NCBI RefSeq assembly: GCF_902706035.1
Contig: NZ_CACSJA010000008.1
Span: 1-64,000, forward strand
Length of the DNA stretch: 64,000 bases
From: Pantoea sp. 18069
Lineage (GTDB): Bacteria; Pseudomonadota; Gammaproteobacteria; Burkholderiales; Burkholderiaceae_C
Reading direction: 5' to 3'
Positions 1 through 7,857 of the stretch are shown one piece after another. The notes below the pieces were generated by a model. It saw nothing but the letters and a program-made list of their open reading frames with translations. It made no database searches and was not told the origin of the DNA. Both the position numbers and the translations under genes were made by a program. Positions within the stretch are counted from its first letter, which is position 1; the number at the start of each line of letters is the position of its first letter.

Positions 1-123
1 GGCACCCGGTGCCTGCTGCTCGAACCGCTCAATGACTTCTTGCCAGATTTTCTTCTCCTGAACGCCCGCAAACCTCGGGCGCTCAGTAGGTTACATGAAC
101 ACGATCGAAACACCTTGAAAGGG

Positions 124-1773
124 ATGGTGCTGAGGGCAGGATGCGGGGGGCGCGGCTCCCTGGCACTCACCGGCGCCTTGATTGTTGCTTTCCTGGTCCT
201 GTTGCCTATCGTGGTGCTGGCCGGGCATGCGCTGATGGCGGACTCGTCGCATTGGGCGCATCTGGCGAACTACGTTCTGCCGCAGGCGTTGTGGAACACC
301 GTACTCCTGCTGTCGGGCGTGGCCGTGCTCTCGGCCGCACTGGGTGCCGGCAGCGCCTGGCTGGTGACCGCCTACGACTTTCCAGGCCGCGGGGTGCTCA
401 CCTGGGCCTTGCTGCTGCCGTTGGCGGTACCGACCTATATCGTGGCCTTTGCCTATCTCGACCTGCTGCATCCCATCGGCCCGGTACAGACTGCACTGCG
501 CACGCTACTGGGCTATGACAGCCCGCGCCAGTTTCGCCTGCCCGACCTGAGGTCGCTGCAGGGTGCGATCTTCGTGCTCGGGTTCGTCCTGTATCCCTAT
601 GTGTATCTGACCACCCGCGTCATGTTCATGAGCCAGGCGGCAAGTCTGCTGGAGGCGGCGCGCACGCTGGGTGCCAGTCGGTTCGAGGTGTTCCGCGAGG
701 TCGCCATGCCGCTTGCACGGCCCGCCATTGCCGTGGGGATGAGCCTGGCCTTGCTGGAGGCCCTCAACGATATCGGGGCCTCCGAATTCCTCGGCGTCCA
801 GACCTTGACGGTGTCGGTCTATACGACATGGACCACGCGCTCGGACCTGGGCGCCGCGGCGCAGATAGCCTTGGCGATGCTGTTCATCGTCGTCGGCTTG
901 ATCTTGCTCGAGCGCCATGGCCGGCGGCGCCAGCGGTTTGCCAGCACGCAGCGCATGCGCCCGATGCAGCCCAGGCGCCTGCGCGGCCTGGCGGCATGGG
1001 GAGCGCTGTCGCTTGGCGCCCTGCCGGTGGCGCTGGGATTCGTGGTGCCCACGGCGTATCTGGTGGGTGAGACGTTGAAGCGGCTGAATCTGGTGGGAGG
1101 GGTGTCCAGCCAGTTGCTCAAGGCCTTGGCGAACACGCTTGCGGTCGCCACCACGGCCACGGTGCTTGCGGTGGCCTGCGGCCTCATGCTGGCCTGGGCC
1201 GGACGCACGCTGCGCGAAAGCGCCGGGCTCAACCTGCCCCGGTCCTGCGTGCGCATTGCCAGCCTGGGCTATGCAGTCCCGGGCACCGTGCTGGCCATCG
1301 GCCTGCTGACGCCTCTTCTGTTCGCCGACCGGGCCCTGGGCTTGGTGCTTGGCCACTCCGGACTGCTTATCATGGGCACGACGACGGCACTTGTGATCGC
1401 CTATGTCATCCGATTCGTGGCCATCCCGGCGGGCAGCATAGAGGCCAGCATGACCCGCATTCCTGCGTCGCTGGAGCAGGCCTCGCGCCTGCTGGGCGAA
1501 AGCTCGGCGGGCACGCTGCGACGCGTGCATCTGCCGCTGCTCAAGCCGGCACTGGCGGCCAGCGCCTTGCTGGTGTTCGTCGACACGATCAAGGAACTGC
1601 CCGCCACCTTGCTGCTGCGTCCGCTGAACTTCGACACCCTGGCCACCTGGCTTTATGCCGAAGCGGCCCGCGGAACCTACGAGGAGGGGGCGGTTGCAGC
1701 GCTTGCGATCGTGGCGGCGGGCCTGCTGCCCGTGATCCTGCTGGCACGCACCAATTTGAGAATGGAATCCTGA
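124..1773 (+). CDS. Iron(III)-type ABC transporter permease (FbpB-like)
   Basis: Two-domain inner-membrane permease of the ferric-iron (Fbp/Sfu) importer class, expected to move periplasmic Fe3+ handed over by a binding protein. The protein is almost entirely hydrophobic helices in two homologous halves. Each half carries an EAA-type loop (EAARTLGAS in the first, EQASRLLGES in the second) followed by a conserved membrane stretch, as in FbpB. The chosen ATG gives 549 residues, with the first helix about 15 residues in. The frame is open back to the left edge of the window and a TTG at base 40 is also possible, so the start is uncertain. The ATPase gene follows after 3 bases. The partner binding protein would be expected to the left, outside the window. 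Confidence 0.85.
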   Translation: MVLRAGCGGRGSLALTGALIVAFLVLLPIVVLAGHALMADSSHWAHLANYVLPQALWNTVLLLSGVAVLSAALGAGSAWLVTAYDFPGRGVLTWALLLPLAVPTYIVAFAYLDLLHPIGPVQTALRTLLGYDSPRQFRLPDLRSLQGAIFVLGFVLYPYVYLTTRVMFMSQAASLLEAARTLGASRFEVFREVAMPLARPAIAVGMSLALLEALNDIGASEFLGVQTLTVSVYTTWTTRSDLGAAAQIALAMLFIVVGLILLERHGRRRQRFASTQRMRPMQPRRLRGLAAWGALSLGALPVALGFVVPTAYLVGETLKRLNLVGGVSSQLLKALANTLAVATTATVLAVACGLMLAWAGRTLRESAGLNLPRSCVRIASLGYAVPGTVLAIGLLTPLLFADRALGLVLGHSGLLIMGTTTALVIAYVIRFVAIPAGSIEASMTRIPASLEQASRLLGESSAGTLRRVHLPLLKPALAASALLVFVDTIKELPATLLLRPLNFDTLATWLYAEAARGTYEEGAVAALAIVAAGLLPVILLARTNLRMES

Positions 1774-1776
1774 GCC

Positions 1777-2538
1777 ATGACCACCTTGCTCGAACTCGAC
1801 CACGTGCACCTGGCCTACGACACCCCGCGGGGCTTGCGCACGGTCACCTCCGACCTCTGCCTCAGCCTGACGCGCGGGCACATCGGCTGCCTCCTGGGCG
1901 CTTCCGGCTGCGGCAAGTCCACGGTATTGCGCGCGATCGCAGGCTTCGAGTCGGTGCGCCAGGGCCGCATCCTGCTTGAGGACAGGATCCTGTCCTCTCC
2001 CCGCCATCAGGTGGCTCCTGAATTGCGGCGGGTCGGGATGATGTTTCAGGACTACGCGCTGTTTCCCCACATGAACGTGGCGCGCAACGTCGGCTTCGGC
2101 CTGCGACGGCAGGACCGGGCGCGGCGCGAGGCGCGCGTGGCGGAGCTGCTGGAAATGGTGGGGCTGGCGAAAGCGGGAGACAGTTACCCGCATGAGCTCT
2201 CCGGCGGGCAGCAGCAGCGCGTGGCCCTGGCCCGCGCCATGGCGCCCTCCCCGGAGCTGCTGCTGCTCGATGAGCCATTTTCCAACCTCGATTCCGACAC
2301 GCGCGAGCACCTCGCGGCGGAGGTGCGGGATATCCTGCGCTCGACCGGTCATACGGCCATCGTCGTGACCCACAACCAGGCCGAGGCATTCGCGATCGCC
2401 GACCGCATCGGCAGCCTGTCCGCGGGGCAGCTTCAATACTGGGACACGCCTTCGGATCTGCGCCATCGCATGGTGGCTCTTGCGCCGCCCCACGAAGCTC
2501 GAAACGTGCCGCAGCCGGTCAGCCGGCTGCGCGCCTGA
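1777..2538 (+). CDS. Iron(III)-type ABC transporter ATP-binding protein (FbpC-like)
   Basis: Energises the preceding FbpB-like permease. Walker A GASGCGKST lies at about residues 41-49, the signature LSGGQQQRV and the Walker B LLLLDEPFSNLD are intact, and an H-loop THNQAEAFAIADRIG follows. The protein has 253 residues and ends soon after the ATPase core, so the C-terminal regulatory domain seen in longer FbpC/PotA proteins is mostly absent. The gene is 3 bases from the permease gene and about 28 bases from the response-regulator gene, so one transcript is likely. Iron specificity is inferred from the permease class and the neighbouring Fur/TonB genes. Sulfate or polyamine specificity is less likely. 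Confidence 0.87.
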   Translation: MTTLLELDHVHLAYDTPRGLRTVTSDLCLSLTRGHIGCLLGASGCGKSTVLRAIAGFESVRQGRILLEDRILSSPRHQVAPELRRVGMMFQDYALFPHMNVARNVGFGLRRQDRARREARVAELLEMVGLAKAGDSYPHELSGGQQQRVALARAMAPSPELLLLDEPFSNLDSDTREHLAAEVRDILRSTGHTAIVVTHNQAEAFAIADRIGSLSAGQLQYWDTPSDLRHRMVALAPPHEARNVPQPVSRLRA

Positions 2539-2566
2539 TCGCACAAGGCACGGAGGCTGGGCGGCG

Positions 2567-3247
2567 ATGCGCATACTTGTGGTGGAAGATGACTGGAAGC
2601 AGGCCGACTACCTGCGCCGGGGGCTGATGGAAGCCGGCGGGCACGCGGTCGATGTGGCGCACCGCGGTGACGACGGACTGCACATGGCCTCGGTGGAGCG
2701 CTACGATCTGTTCGTGCTGGATGTGATGCTGCCGGGCATCGACGGATTCGGTGTGCTGACCGGGCTGCGGCGCATGTCCGGCTCCCCTGTCCTGATGCTC
2801 ACGGCGCGAGACCGGGTGGAAGACCGGGTCCATGGCTTGCAAAGCGGCGCCGACGACTATCTGGTCAAACCGTTCGCCTTCTCCGAGTTCCTGGCCCGCG
2901 TGCAGGCCTTGCTGCGGCGCAGCGGCGCGCGCGGCGCCGAGGACGCGCAGCAACTTCAGCTGGAGGACCTCGAGCTCGACCCCAGACGGCGCCGGGCCTA
3001 CCGATCCGGTCGCCAGATCACGCTCACGGCACAGGAGTATTCGTTGCTGGCCTTGTTGCTGCAGCGCCAGGGAGAGGTGCTGTCGCGCAACGAGCTGGCG
3101 GAACAGCTGTGGGGCGTGAGCTTCGACAGCGATACGAACGTGGTCGAGGTCGCGATTCGGCGCCTGCGTCTCAAGCTCGACCATCCCGAGGAAGACAAGC
3201 TTCTGCACACGGTGCGGGGAATGGGCTATGTCCTCGAGCGACGTTGA
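2567..3247 (+). CDS. OmpR-family response regulator
   Basis: DNA-binding response regulator of 226 residues. The receiver domain starts MRILVVEDDW, with the acidic pair at about 8-9, phosphoacceptor Asp at about 52 (VLDVMLPG) and the switch Lys in VKPF at about 102. The C-terminal half is a winged-helix domain (LTAQEYSLLALLL, then NVVEVAIRRLRLKL and HTVRGMGYVL). It resembles the QseB/CopR/TctD group. A longer frame runs upstream, but MRIL is the family start and the frame before it overlaps the end of the ATPase gene. It lies between the iron ABC genes and a sensor kinase gene, which suggests that it controls the local uptake genes. The signal is not known. Confidence 0.88.
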   Translation: MRILVVEDDWKQADYLRRGLMEAGGHAVDVAHRGDDGLHMASVERYDLFVLDVMLPGIDGFGVLTGLRRMSGSPVLMLTARDRVEDRVHGLQSGADDYLVKPFAFSEFLARVQALLRRSGARGAEDAQQLQLEDLELDPRRRRAYRSGRQITLTAQEYSLLALLLQRQGEVLSRNELAEQLWGVSFDSDTNVVEVAIRRLRLKLDHPEEDKLLHTVRGMGYVLERR

Positions 3248-3295
3248 CAAGGACAGCCCGGCCGAATGGATGGGGCAGGCACGCCAGGGTGACCG

Positions 3296-4692
3296 ATGGC
3301 CGCATTGAACTGGTGGCGCAACTCGCTGCACCTGCGCCTCGCGGGCGTGCAGACGCTGGTGGTTGCCATGGTGCTGCTGGTGGTTGGCGTCCTGCTCTTC
3401 CAGGTCTTGCAGGCGCGCGTGGTCGCCAGCGACCATGCACTGCTGCAACGCAAGGCCCGGTGGGTCGGCGGCGAAGGCATCGCTGCCGGCGAAGGCATGC
3501 AGGGGCTGCGGCAGCGCCTGGAGGCCTTGCACGCCATGCATCCCGGCCTGCGATCGAGCCTGCGCACCAGCGCCGAGGCGGATGCCGCGCTGACAGAACA
3601 GGCTGGCGAACGCCCCGTTCGTATCCTCGTCGTCGATGGCGAGGCGTTCGACACGCTCGATCTGCAGATTACCGTCGACCGCTCCATCGCCCAGTTGCGT
3701 CTCATGTCCCCCACGGCGCCGCGCCAGTCCGCGCTGCGCCATTTCCGCCGCATGATTCTTGCATTGGGAGGGCTTGGCATCGTGATCGCGGCGGTCCTGT
3801 CGGTACCTGCCATGCGCTGGAGCGGGCGCCGCCTGCGGCAGCTGTCGCGCGAAGCCCATGCCGCGGGTCACGGGGGGCGCCTGTCCACCGCCAACGTGGA
3901 TGCCGAGCTGCTCGAACTGGTTGAAGCCTTCAACAGCACGCTCGACCAGCGCGAGACGGCCTACCGGCTGTCAGAGGGGTTCAGCGCAGATGTGGCCCAT
4001 GAACTGCGCTCGCCGCTCGCCACGTTGATCGGCGGCACGCAACTCGCGCTGAGCCGGCCGCGCTCCACCGAACAGCTCAGGGATGCCCTGGCGTCCAATC
4101 TGGAAGAACTGGAGCTGCTGAAGAAACTCGTCAACGACATGCTGTTTCTCGCCCGCGCGGACCGGGGCGAACGCGCCCAGAGCCTGGAGCGGGCGGACCT
4201 GGGTGAGCTTGCGGACGGCATGATCAACTACTGCAGCGCGCTGCTCGACGAGGCCGGATTGACTGCCATGCGCAGAGGATCCGCCTCTGCGGTATGCAAC
4301 CCCGCGCTGATACGCCGCGCCATTGCCAACCTGCTGTCCAACGCCATCCGCCATGCGCAGGTGGGGCGCTGCGTGGAGCTGCACCTGCAGGCCCTGCCGG
4401 GCAAGGTGCGGATCTGGGTGTTCAACGCGGGCACGCCGATTCCGCACGAAGTGGCCGCGAGAATGTTCGACCGCTTCTTCCGCGCGAGTGCCGCGCGAGT
4501 GCCGCGCGCTCGGACCATACCTCACGCCATGGCCTGGGCCTGGCCATCGTCCATGCGATTGCGCGCATGCATGGCGGAAGCGTATTTGTGCAGGCCCGCC
4601 AGGACGGCAATGCCGTCGGATTCGAAATCCCGAGTGCACTGGCCTCGGGGCAGATGCGCGTGCGTGATGCGGTGCACGAAGCGCCGTGGTGA
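3296..4692 (+). pseudogene. Sensor histidine kinase, frameshifted by an 11-bp tandem duplication
   Basis: Membrane sensor kinase of the heavy-metal/QseC type and partner of the preceding regulator. TM1 is at about residues 17-39 and TM2 at about 153-174, with a periplasmic domain of about 110 residues between them. The H-box VAHELRSPL has His at about 235, the N-box is ANLLSNAIRHA, and a FDRFFRAS box follows. Directly after FDRFFRAS the unit CGCGCGAGTGC occurs twice in tandem (4481-4502) and throws the frame. The ATP-lid motif HGLGLAIVHAIARMHGG continues in another frame to a stop at 4692. Removing one unit restores a continuous kinase of about 461 residues. As written, the first frame runs into unrelated residues to 4732 (478 residues) and lacks the G2 box, so it should be inactive. 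Confidence 0.85.
4481..4502 (+). repeat. 11-bp tandem duplication inside the kinase gene
   Basis: CGCGCGAGTGC is present at 4481-4491 and again at 4492-4502, followed by a partial third CGCGCG. Eleven is not a multiple of three, so the copy number decides whether the kinase is read through. One copy gives the intact family sequence (FFRASAARSDHTSRHGLGL). Confidence 0.9.
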
Positions 4693-4739
4693 AGATGACG
4701 GGATTGTCATTTTCAGATCATCTTATTGTTAACGTTGGT

Positions 4740-4758
4740 AAATATGATTCTCATTTGC
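4740..4758 (+). promoter_or_regulatory. Fur-box-like operator before the TonB receptor
   Basis: AAATATGATTCTCATTTGC matches 12 of the 19 positions of the Fur consensus GATAATGATAATCATTATC and keeps the core TGAT-N2-TCATT. It sits 27 bases before the ATG at 4786, in an AT-rich stretch where a promoter would lie. Iron repression through Fur is the expected role. The position also argues against the upstream ATG at 4726 as the true start of the receptor. Confidence 0.7.
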
Positions 4759-4785
4759 ATTCATGAAATCAACCAACCGTTACCA

Positions 4786-7044
4786 ATGACCCTCCATCCG
4801 CAACACTCTCCGGCCCCAGCCTCTGGCCACTTTCTTCCCCGCATTCGTCGCACCGCCGTTGCGAACGGCGCCTCGCTGTGCTGCCTGCTGACACTGCCCA
4901 TGGCAGCTCTGGCCCAGTCGCCCGCGCAGGACGCGAGAAAGCTCGATGCGGTGACCGTCATCGCCAAGCCCCAGGATCCGCAGAGCACCATGGGTTCGGC
5001 ATACGTGCTGACGCAAAGGGAACTGGAAAAATTCGAGGACACCAACATCAACAGTGTCCTGCGCCGGATACCGGGCGTCTACGTGCGCGAAGAGGACGGC
5101 ATGGGCACGTTCCCCAACATCGGCATCCGTGCGGGCTCCTCGGGCCGAAGCGGACGCATCTCGCTGATGGAAGACGGCATTCCCGCGGCAATGTCGCCGT
5201 ATGCGAATACCTCCGCCTACTATTTCCCGACGCTGGGCCGCATGTCCGGCGTCGAGGTGCTCAAGGGCCCGGAGGTGCTGCTCTACGGCCCGCAGACCAC
5301 GTCGGGTGCCATCAATCTCCTGTCGACCCCCATCCCCGACGCTGCGGGCGGTGCGCTCAAGACGGAACTGGGGCAATTCGGCACGCGCAAGATCCACGCA
5401 AACTATGGCGCGACAGTCGGCCAATGGGGCTTTCTGGCCGAAACCTACCAGCGGGAAACCGACGGTTTTCACAAGATCGATCGCTCGACGCGAACAGCGG
5501 GCAGCGATGTCGAGGAATACTTGCTCAAGGCACGCTGGCGCAGTGCGCCCGACGCCGCCCTTCGCCAGCAAGTCGACCTCAAGCTGTTCAGCGGCCAGGA
5601 AGATGCCGATGTGAGCTACCTGGGTCTCACCGATGCCGACTTCAGGGCCAACCCGGACCGTCGCTACCATCTCGGTGAGCTCCAGCGCATGGACCGCAGC
5701 CGCAAGTCTGCCAGCGTGCGCCACCAGATCGAGCTCCATCCCAGCACGCTGTTCACCACGACCGCCTACTGGTCGGACACCTCCCGCCACTACGATCGCC
5801 TCAATCAGGTCAATGGCGTGGGCATAGGCTCGGTGGTCAACACCATCAACAACAACAGGGCAGACGCCCCGCTGCTGCAGGGGATCCTGAACGGCACCGC
5901 CAACACCACCCATGGCAACGGCGTGCGCTACGGCCACAACCATCAGGACTTCGTCGCCAAGGGCCTGCAGCTCGATGTACTGAGCAGTTTCGCCACCGCA
6001 AGTGTGCAGCACGAAATCACCGCGGGTGTGCGCTGGCATCACGATGCCACGAAGAATGGCACCAGCGGCATCGGCAATAGCATCTACCGACAGGTCGATG
6101 GCAGCCTGGTGTATGAGTCGACGAGTGCTGCGGCCTTGGCGCGCGGTGAAGCCGAGGCCATGGCGTTCTGGGCTGCGGATCGCATCTCCATGGGCGCATT
6201 GACCCTGATGCCCGTGATACGCCATGAGCGCATCCGCAGCCATGCGGATACCTCGGTCGCCAAGACCGACCTCAACAGCAACCAGATCAACAAGACCACG
6301 CTGGGTCTCGGAGCGAACTACGCGCTGACGCAGCAATGGACCTTGCTGGCCGGTGTGCACCAGGGCTTCGCGCCACCGGGCTCCGGCGTGGCCAACGGCA
6401 CGAAGGGCGAGGAAAGCACCAACTACGAAGCCGGTGTGCGCTACCGTCAAGGCGAGTTCGGTGTCGACGCCATCGGCTTCTACAGCGATTACACGAACGC
6501 GATGCGCAACTGCCTGGTGGCCAATCCCTGCCCCAACGGCGCGGTGGACGGCACGCAGCAGACGGGCTCGAAGAAGGTCTATGGCCTGGAACTCGGCATG
6601 TCCGCCAACCTCTACAACCAGGGCGGTCACCGCATTCCCGCGCGTCTGGCCTATACGTTCACGAACGGCGAATACACCAAGGATTCCGACGTTGCCACGG
6701 GCGTGCGCAAGGGCGACGTGCTCGAGTACGCGCCCAAGCACATGGCATCGGCGCAGTTGGGATGGGAGACCGCGGCGTGGAAGAGCTATGCCTCGTTCAA
6801 CTACGCAGCCAGCGCATGCTCGACCAACACCTGTGGCCGCGCCGGGGTGGATGGCCGCTACCTGGAGACGGACGCCCTGTTCACCGTCGATCTCTCGACG
6901 TCCTACCAGCTGACCCGCGATGTGCAGATCTACGCCAAACTCGACAATGTGTTCGACAAGCAGAAGATCACCAGCCGCGGACCTGATGGCGCGCGTGGAA
7001 ACATGGGCCGCTACTTCGCGGCGGGCATGCGTGTCAGCTTCTGA
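4786..7044 (+). CDS. TonB-dependent ferric-siderophore/dicitrate-type receptor (FecA-like)
   Basis: Outer-membrane gated barrel for an iron complex. From the ATG at 4786 the protein has about 752 residues, with an export signal ending near LPMAALAQS. The plug domain reads SVLRRIPGVYVREEDGMGTFPNIGIRAG, then EDGIPAAMSPYANTS and GVEVLKGPEVLLYGPQTTSGAINLLS, which is close to FecA. The barrel ends in the usual terminal Phe (MRVSF). A Cys-rich loop (NCLVANPCPNG and ACSTNTCGRAG) lies in the C-terminal third. A longer frame starts at 4726, but the Fur-like site lies inside it. There is no long N-terminal extension of the transducer type, so direct FecIR-style signalling is unlikely. Confidence 0.88.
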   Translation: MTLHPQHSPAPASGHFLPRIRRTAVANGASLCCLLTLPMAALAQSPAQDARKLDAVTVIAKPQDPQSTMGSAYVLTQRELEKFEDTNINSVLRRIPGVYVREEDGMGTFPNIGIRAGSSGRSGRISLMEDGIPAAMSPYANTSAYYFPTLGRMSGVEVLKGPEVLLYGPQTTSGAINLLSTPIPDAAGGALKTELGQFGTRKIHANYGATVGQWGFLAETYQRETDGFHKIDRSTRTAGSDVEEYLLKARWRSAPDAALRQQVDLKLFSGQEDADVSYLGLTDADFRANPDRRYHLGELQRMDRSRKSASVRHQIELHPSTLFTTTAYWSDTSRHYDRLNQVNGVGIGSVVNTINNNRADAPLLQGILNGTANTTHGNGVRYGHNHQDFVAKGLQLDVLSSFATASVQHEITAGVRWHHDATKNGTSGIGNSIYRQVDGSLVYESTSAAALARGEAEAMAFWAADRISMGALTLMPVIRHERIRSHADTSVAKTDLNSNQINKTTLGLGANYALTQQWTLLAGVHQGFAPPGSGVANGTKGEESTNYEAGVRYRQGEFGVDAIGFYSDYTNAMRNCLVANPCPNGAVDGTQQTGSKKVYGLELGMSANLYNQGGHRIPARLAYTFTNGEYTKDSDVATGVRKGDVLEYAPKHMASAQLGWETAAWKSYASFNYAASACSTNTCGRAGVDGRYLETDALFTVDLSTSYQLTRDVQIYAKLDNVFDKQKITSRGPDGARGNMGRYFAAGMRVSF

Positions 7045-7065
7045 CAGTCCTCGTTCGCGGAGCAT

Positions 7066-7087
7066 GGGGGCTGAAGACGCAGCCCCC
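7066..7087 (+). terminator. Stem-loop after the TonB receptor gene
   Basis: GGGGGCTG (7066-7073) pairs with CAGCCCCC (7080-7087) across a 6-base loop, 22 bases after the receptor stop. No T-run follows, so this may be an mRNA-stabilising or weak terminator hairpin rather than a full intrinsic terminator. Confidence 0.4.
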
Positions 7088-7122
7088 GTGGCAGATGCAG
7101 GGCCGCCGGCTTCCCGCACTTC

Positions 7123-7566
7123 ATGAACGGGGACTCCATCCTGGAGGGATTGCGGGCCAGCCATCTTCGCCCGACGATGGCCCGCATCGCCACCCTTCAG
7201 GTTCTGGCGGGCTTTGGCACGCGGGCAGCCAGCATCGAGGAGCTGCACCGTGCGCTGATCGGGCGAGGCACGAAAGTCAGCCTTGGAACGGTCTATAGAA
7301 CGATGCAGGAGCTCGAAAGCCGGGGCTTACTGCTGCGTGAATGGGCTAGACACCGCAAGGCGATGTATCGCCTCAAGCCCGCAGGTTACGACAGTCCGGC
7401 GCTGCTGCGGCTGGTCTGTCGCAACAGCGGCCGCAGCGTGCCGCTCGAAGCCGCCAAACTGCATGCCCAGCTGCTGAGTGCGGCCAGCGCGGCCGGCTAC
7501 GACCTCACGGGACAGGTGCTGCGCGTCGAAGTCGACAGCTTGAAGGAACGCAGCGCCCACAACTGA
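7123..7566 (+). CDS. Atypical Fur-family transcriptional regulator
   Basis: A 147-residue protein with the Fur winged-helix fold: RPTMARIATLQVLAG, then the recognition-helix region VSLGTVYRTMQELESRGLL. The second domain is degenerate. Where Fur has a His-rich HHDHLIC site and a CxxC zinc site, this protein has SPALLRLVCRNSGRSVPLE, so the His cluster and the second Cys are missing and only one Cys remains in the whole protein. It may bind DNA without sensing metal in the usual way, or sense something else. It follows the FecA-like receptor gene by 78 bases on the same strand, so local iron regulation is the natural guess. The HTH assignment is strong and the metal-independence is inference. 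Confidence 0.8.
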   Translation: MNGDSILEGLRASHLRPTMARIATLQVLAGFGTRAASIEELHRALIGRGTKVSLGTVYRTMQELESRGLLLREWARHRKAMYRLKPAGYDSPALLRLVCRNSGRSVPLEAAKLHAQLLSAASAAGYDLTGQVLRVEVDSLKERSAHN

Positions 7567-7857
7567 AGCGGCTGTACGGCCAAAGAAGGCTTGTACTGGC
7601 TGGCGCACAGGTTCGCCGCCCAGGCACCGATGCATTCGCGAGGGCGCCATCGCGCGGCGGCCAGCGCATCGCCATGCGCGGCCTGGGCGGACGCAGCCCG
7701 GCCCGGCGCCTGCCGGCTGCGTCGGTATGCGGAAACCAAATAAGAAAGTGACGATTTATACGTTTCCATAGCATGCCCGTGAACGCACCATGCAAGGACC
7801 TTCACGCCATGCCCGCGCCTTGCCGCCGGCCGGCATCTTCCTTGTCTGGAGCCCGTC
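7567..7857. other. Intergenic region before the seven-gene cassette
   Basis: No convincing gene. A GC-rich part is followed by an AT-rich island (about 7733-7774) that probably carries the promoter of the downstream transporter operon. A small GCGCAT/ATGCGC hairpin lies near 7663-7678. I recognise no specific operator. Confidence 0.4.

Noticed and set aside
505..2574. Long minus-strand open frame of 689 codons opposite the FbpB/FbpC-like genes
   Set aside because: Its translation is rich in Gln, Arg and His with no domain, as expected for the antisense of a GC-rich gene. The plus-strand genes carry clear family motifs.
4780..7248. Minus-strand open frame of 822 codons opposite the TonB receptor
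   Set aside because: No recognisable domain or start signal. It is a composition shadow of the receptor gene.
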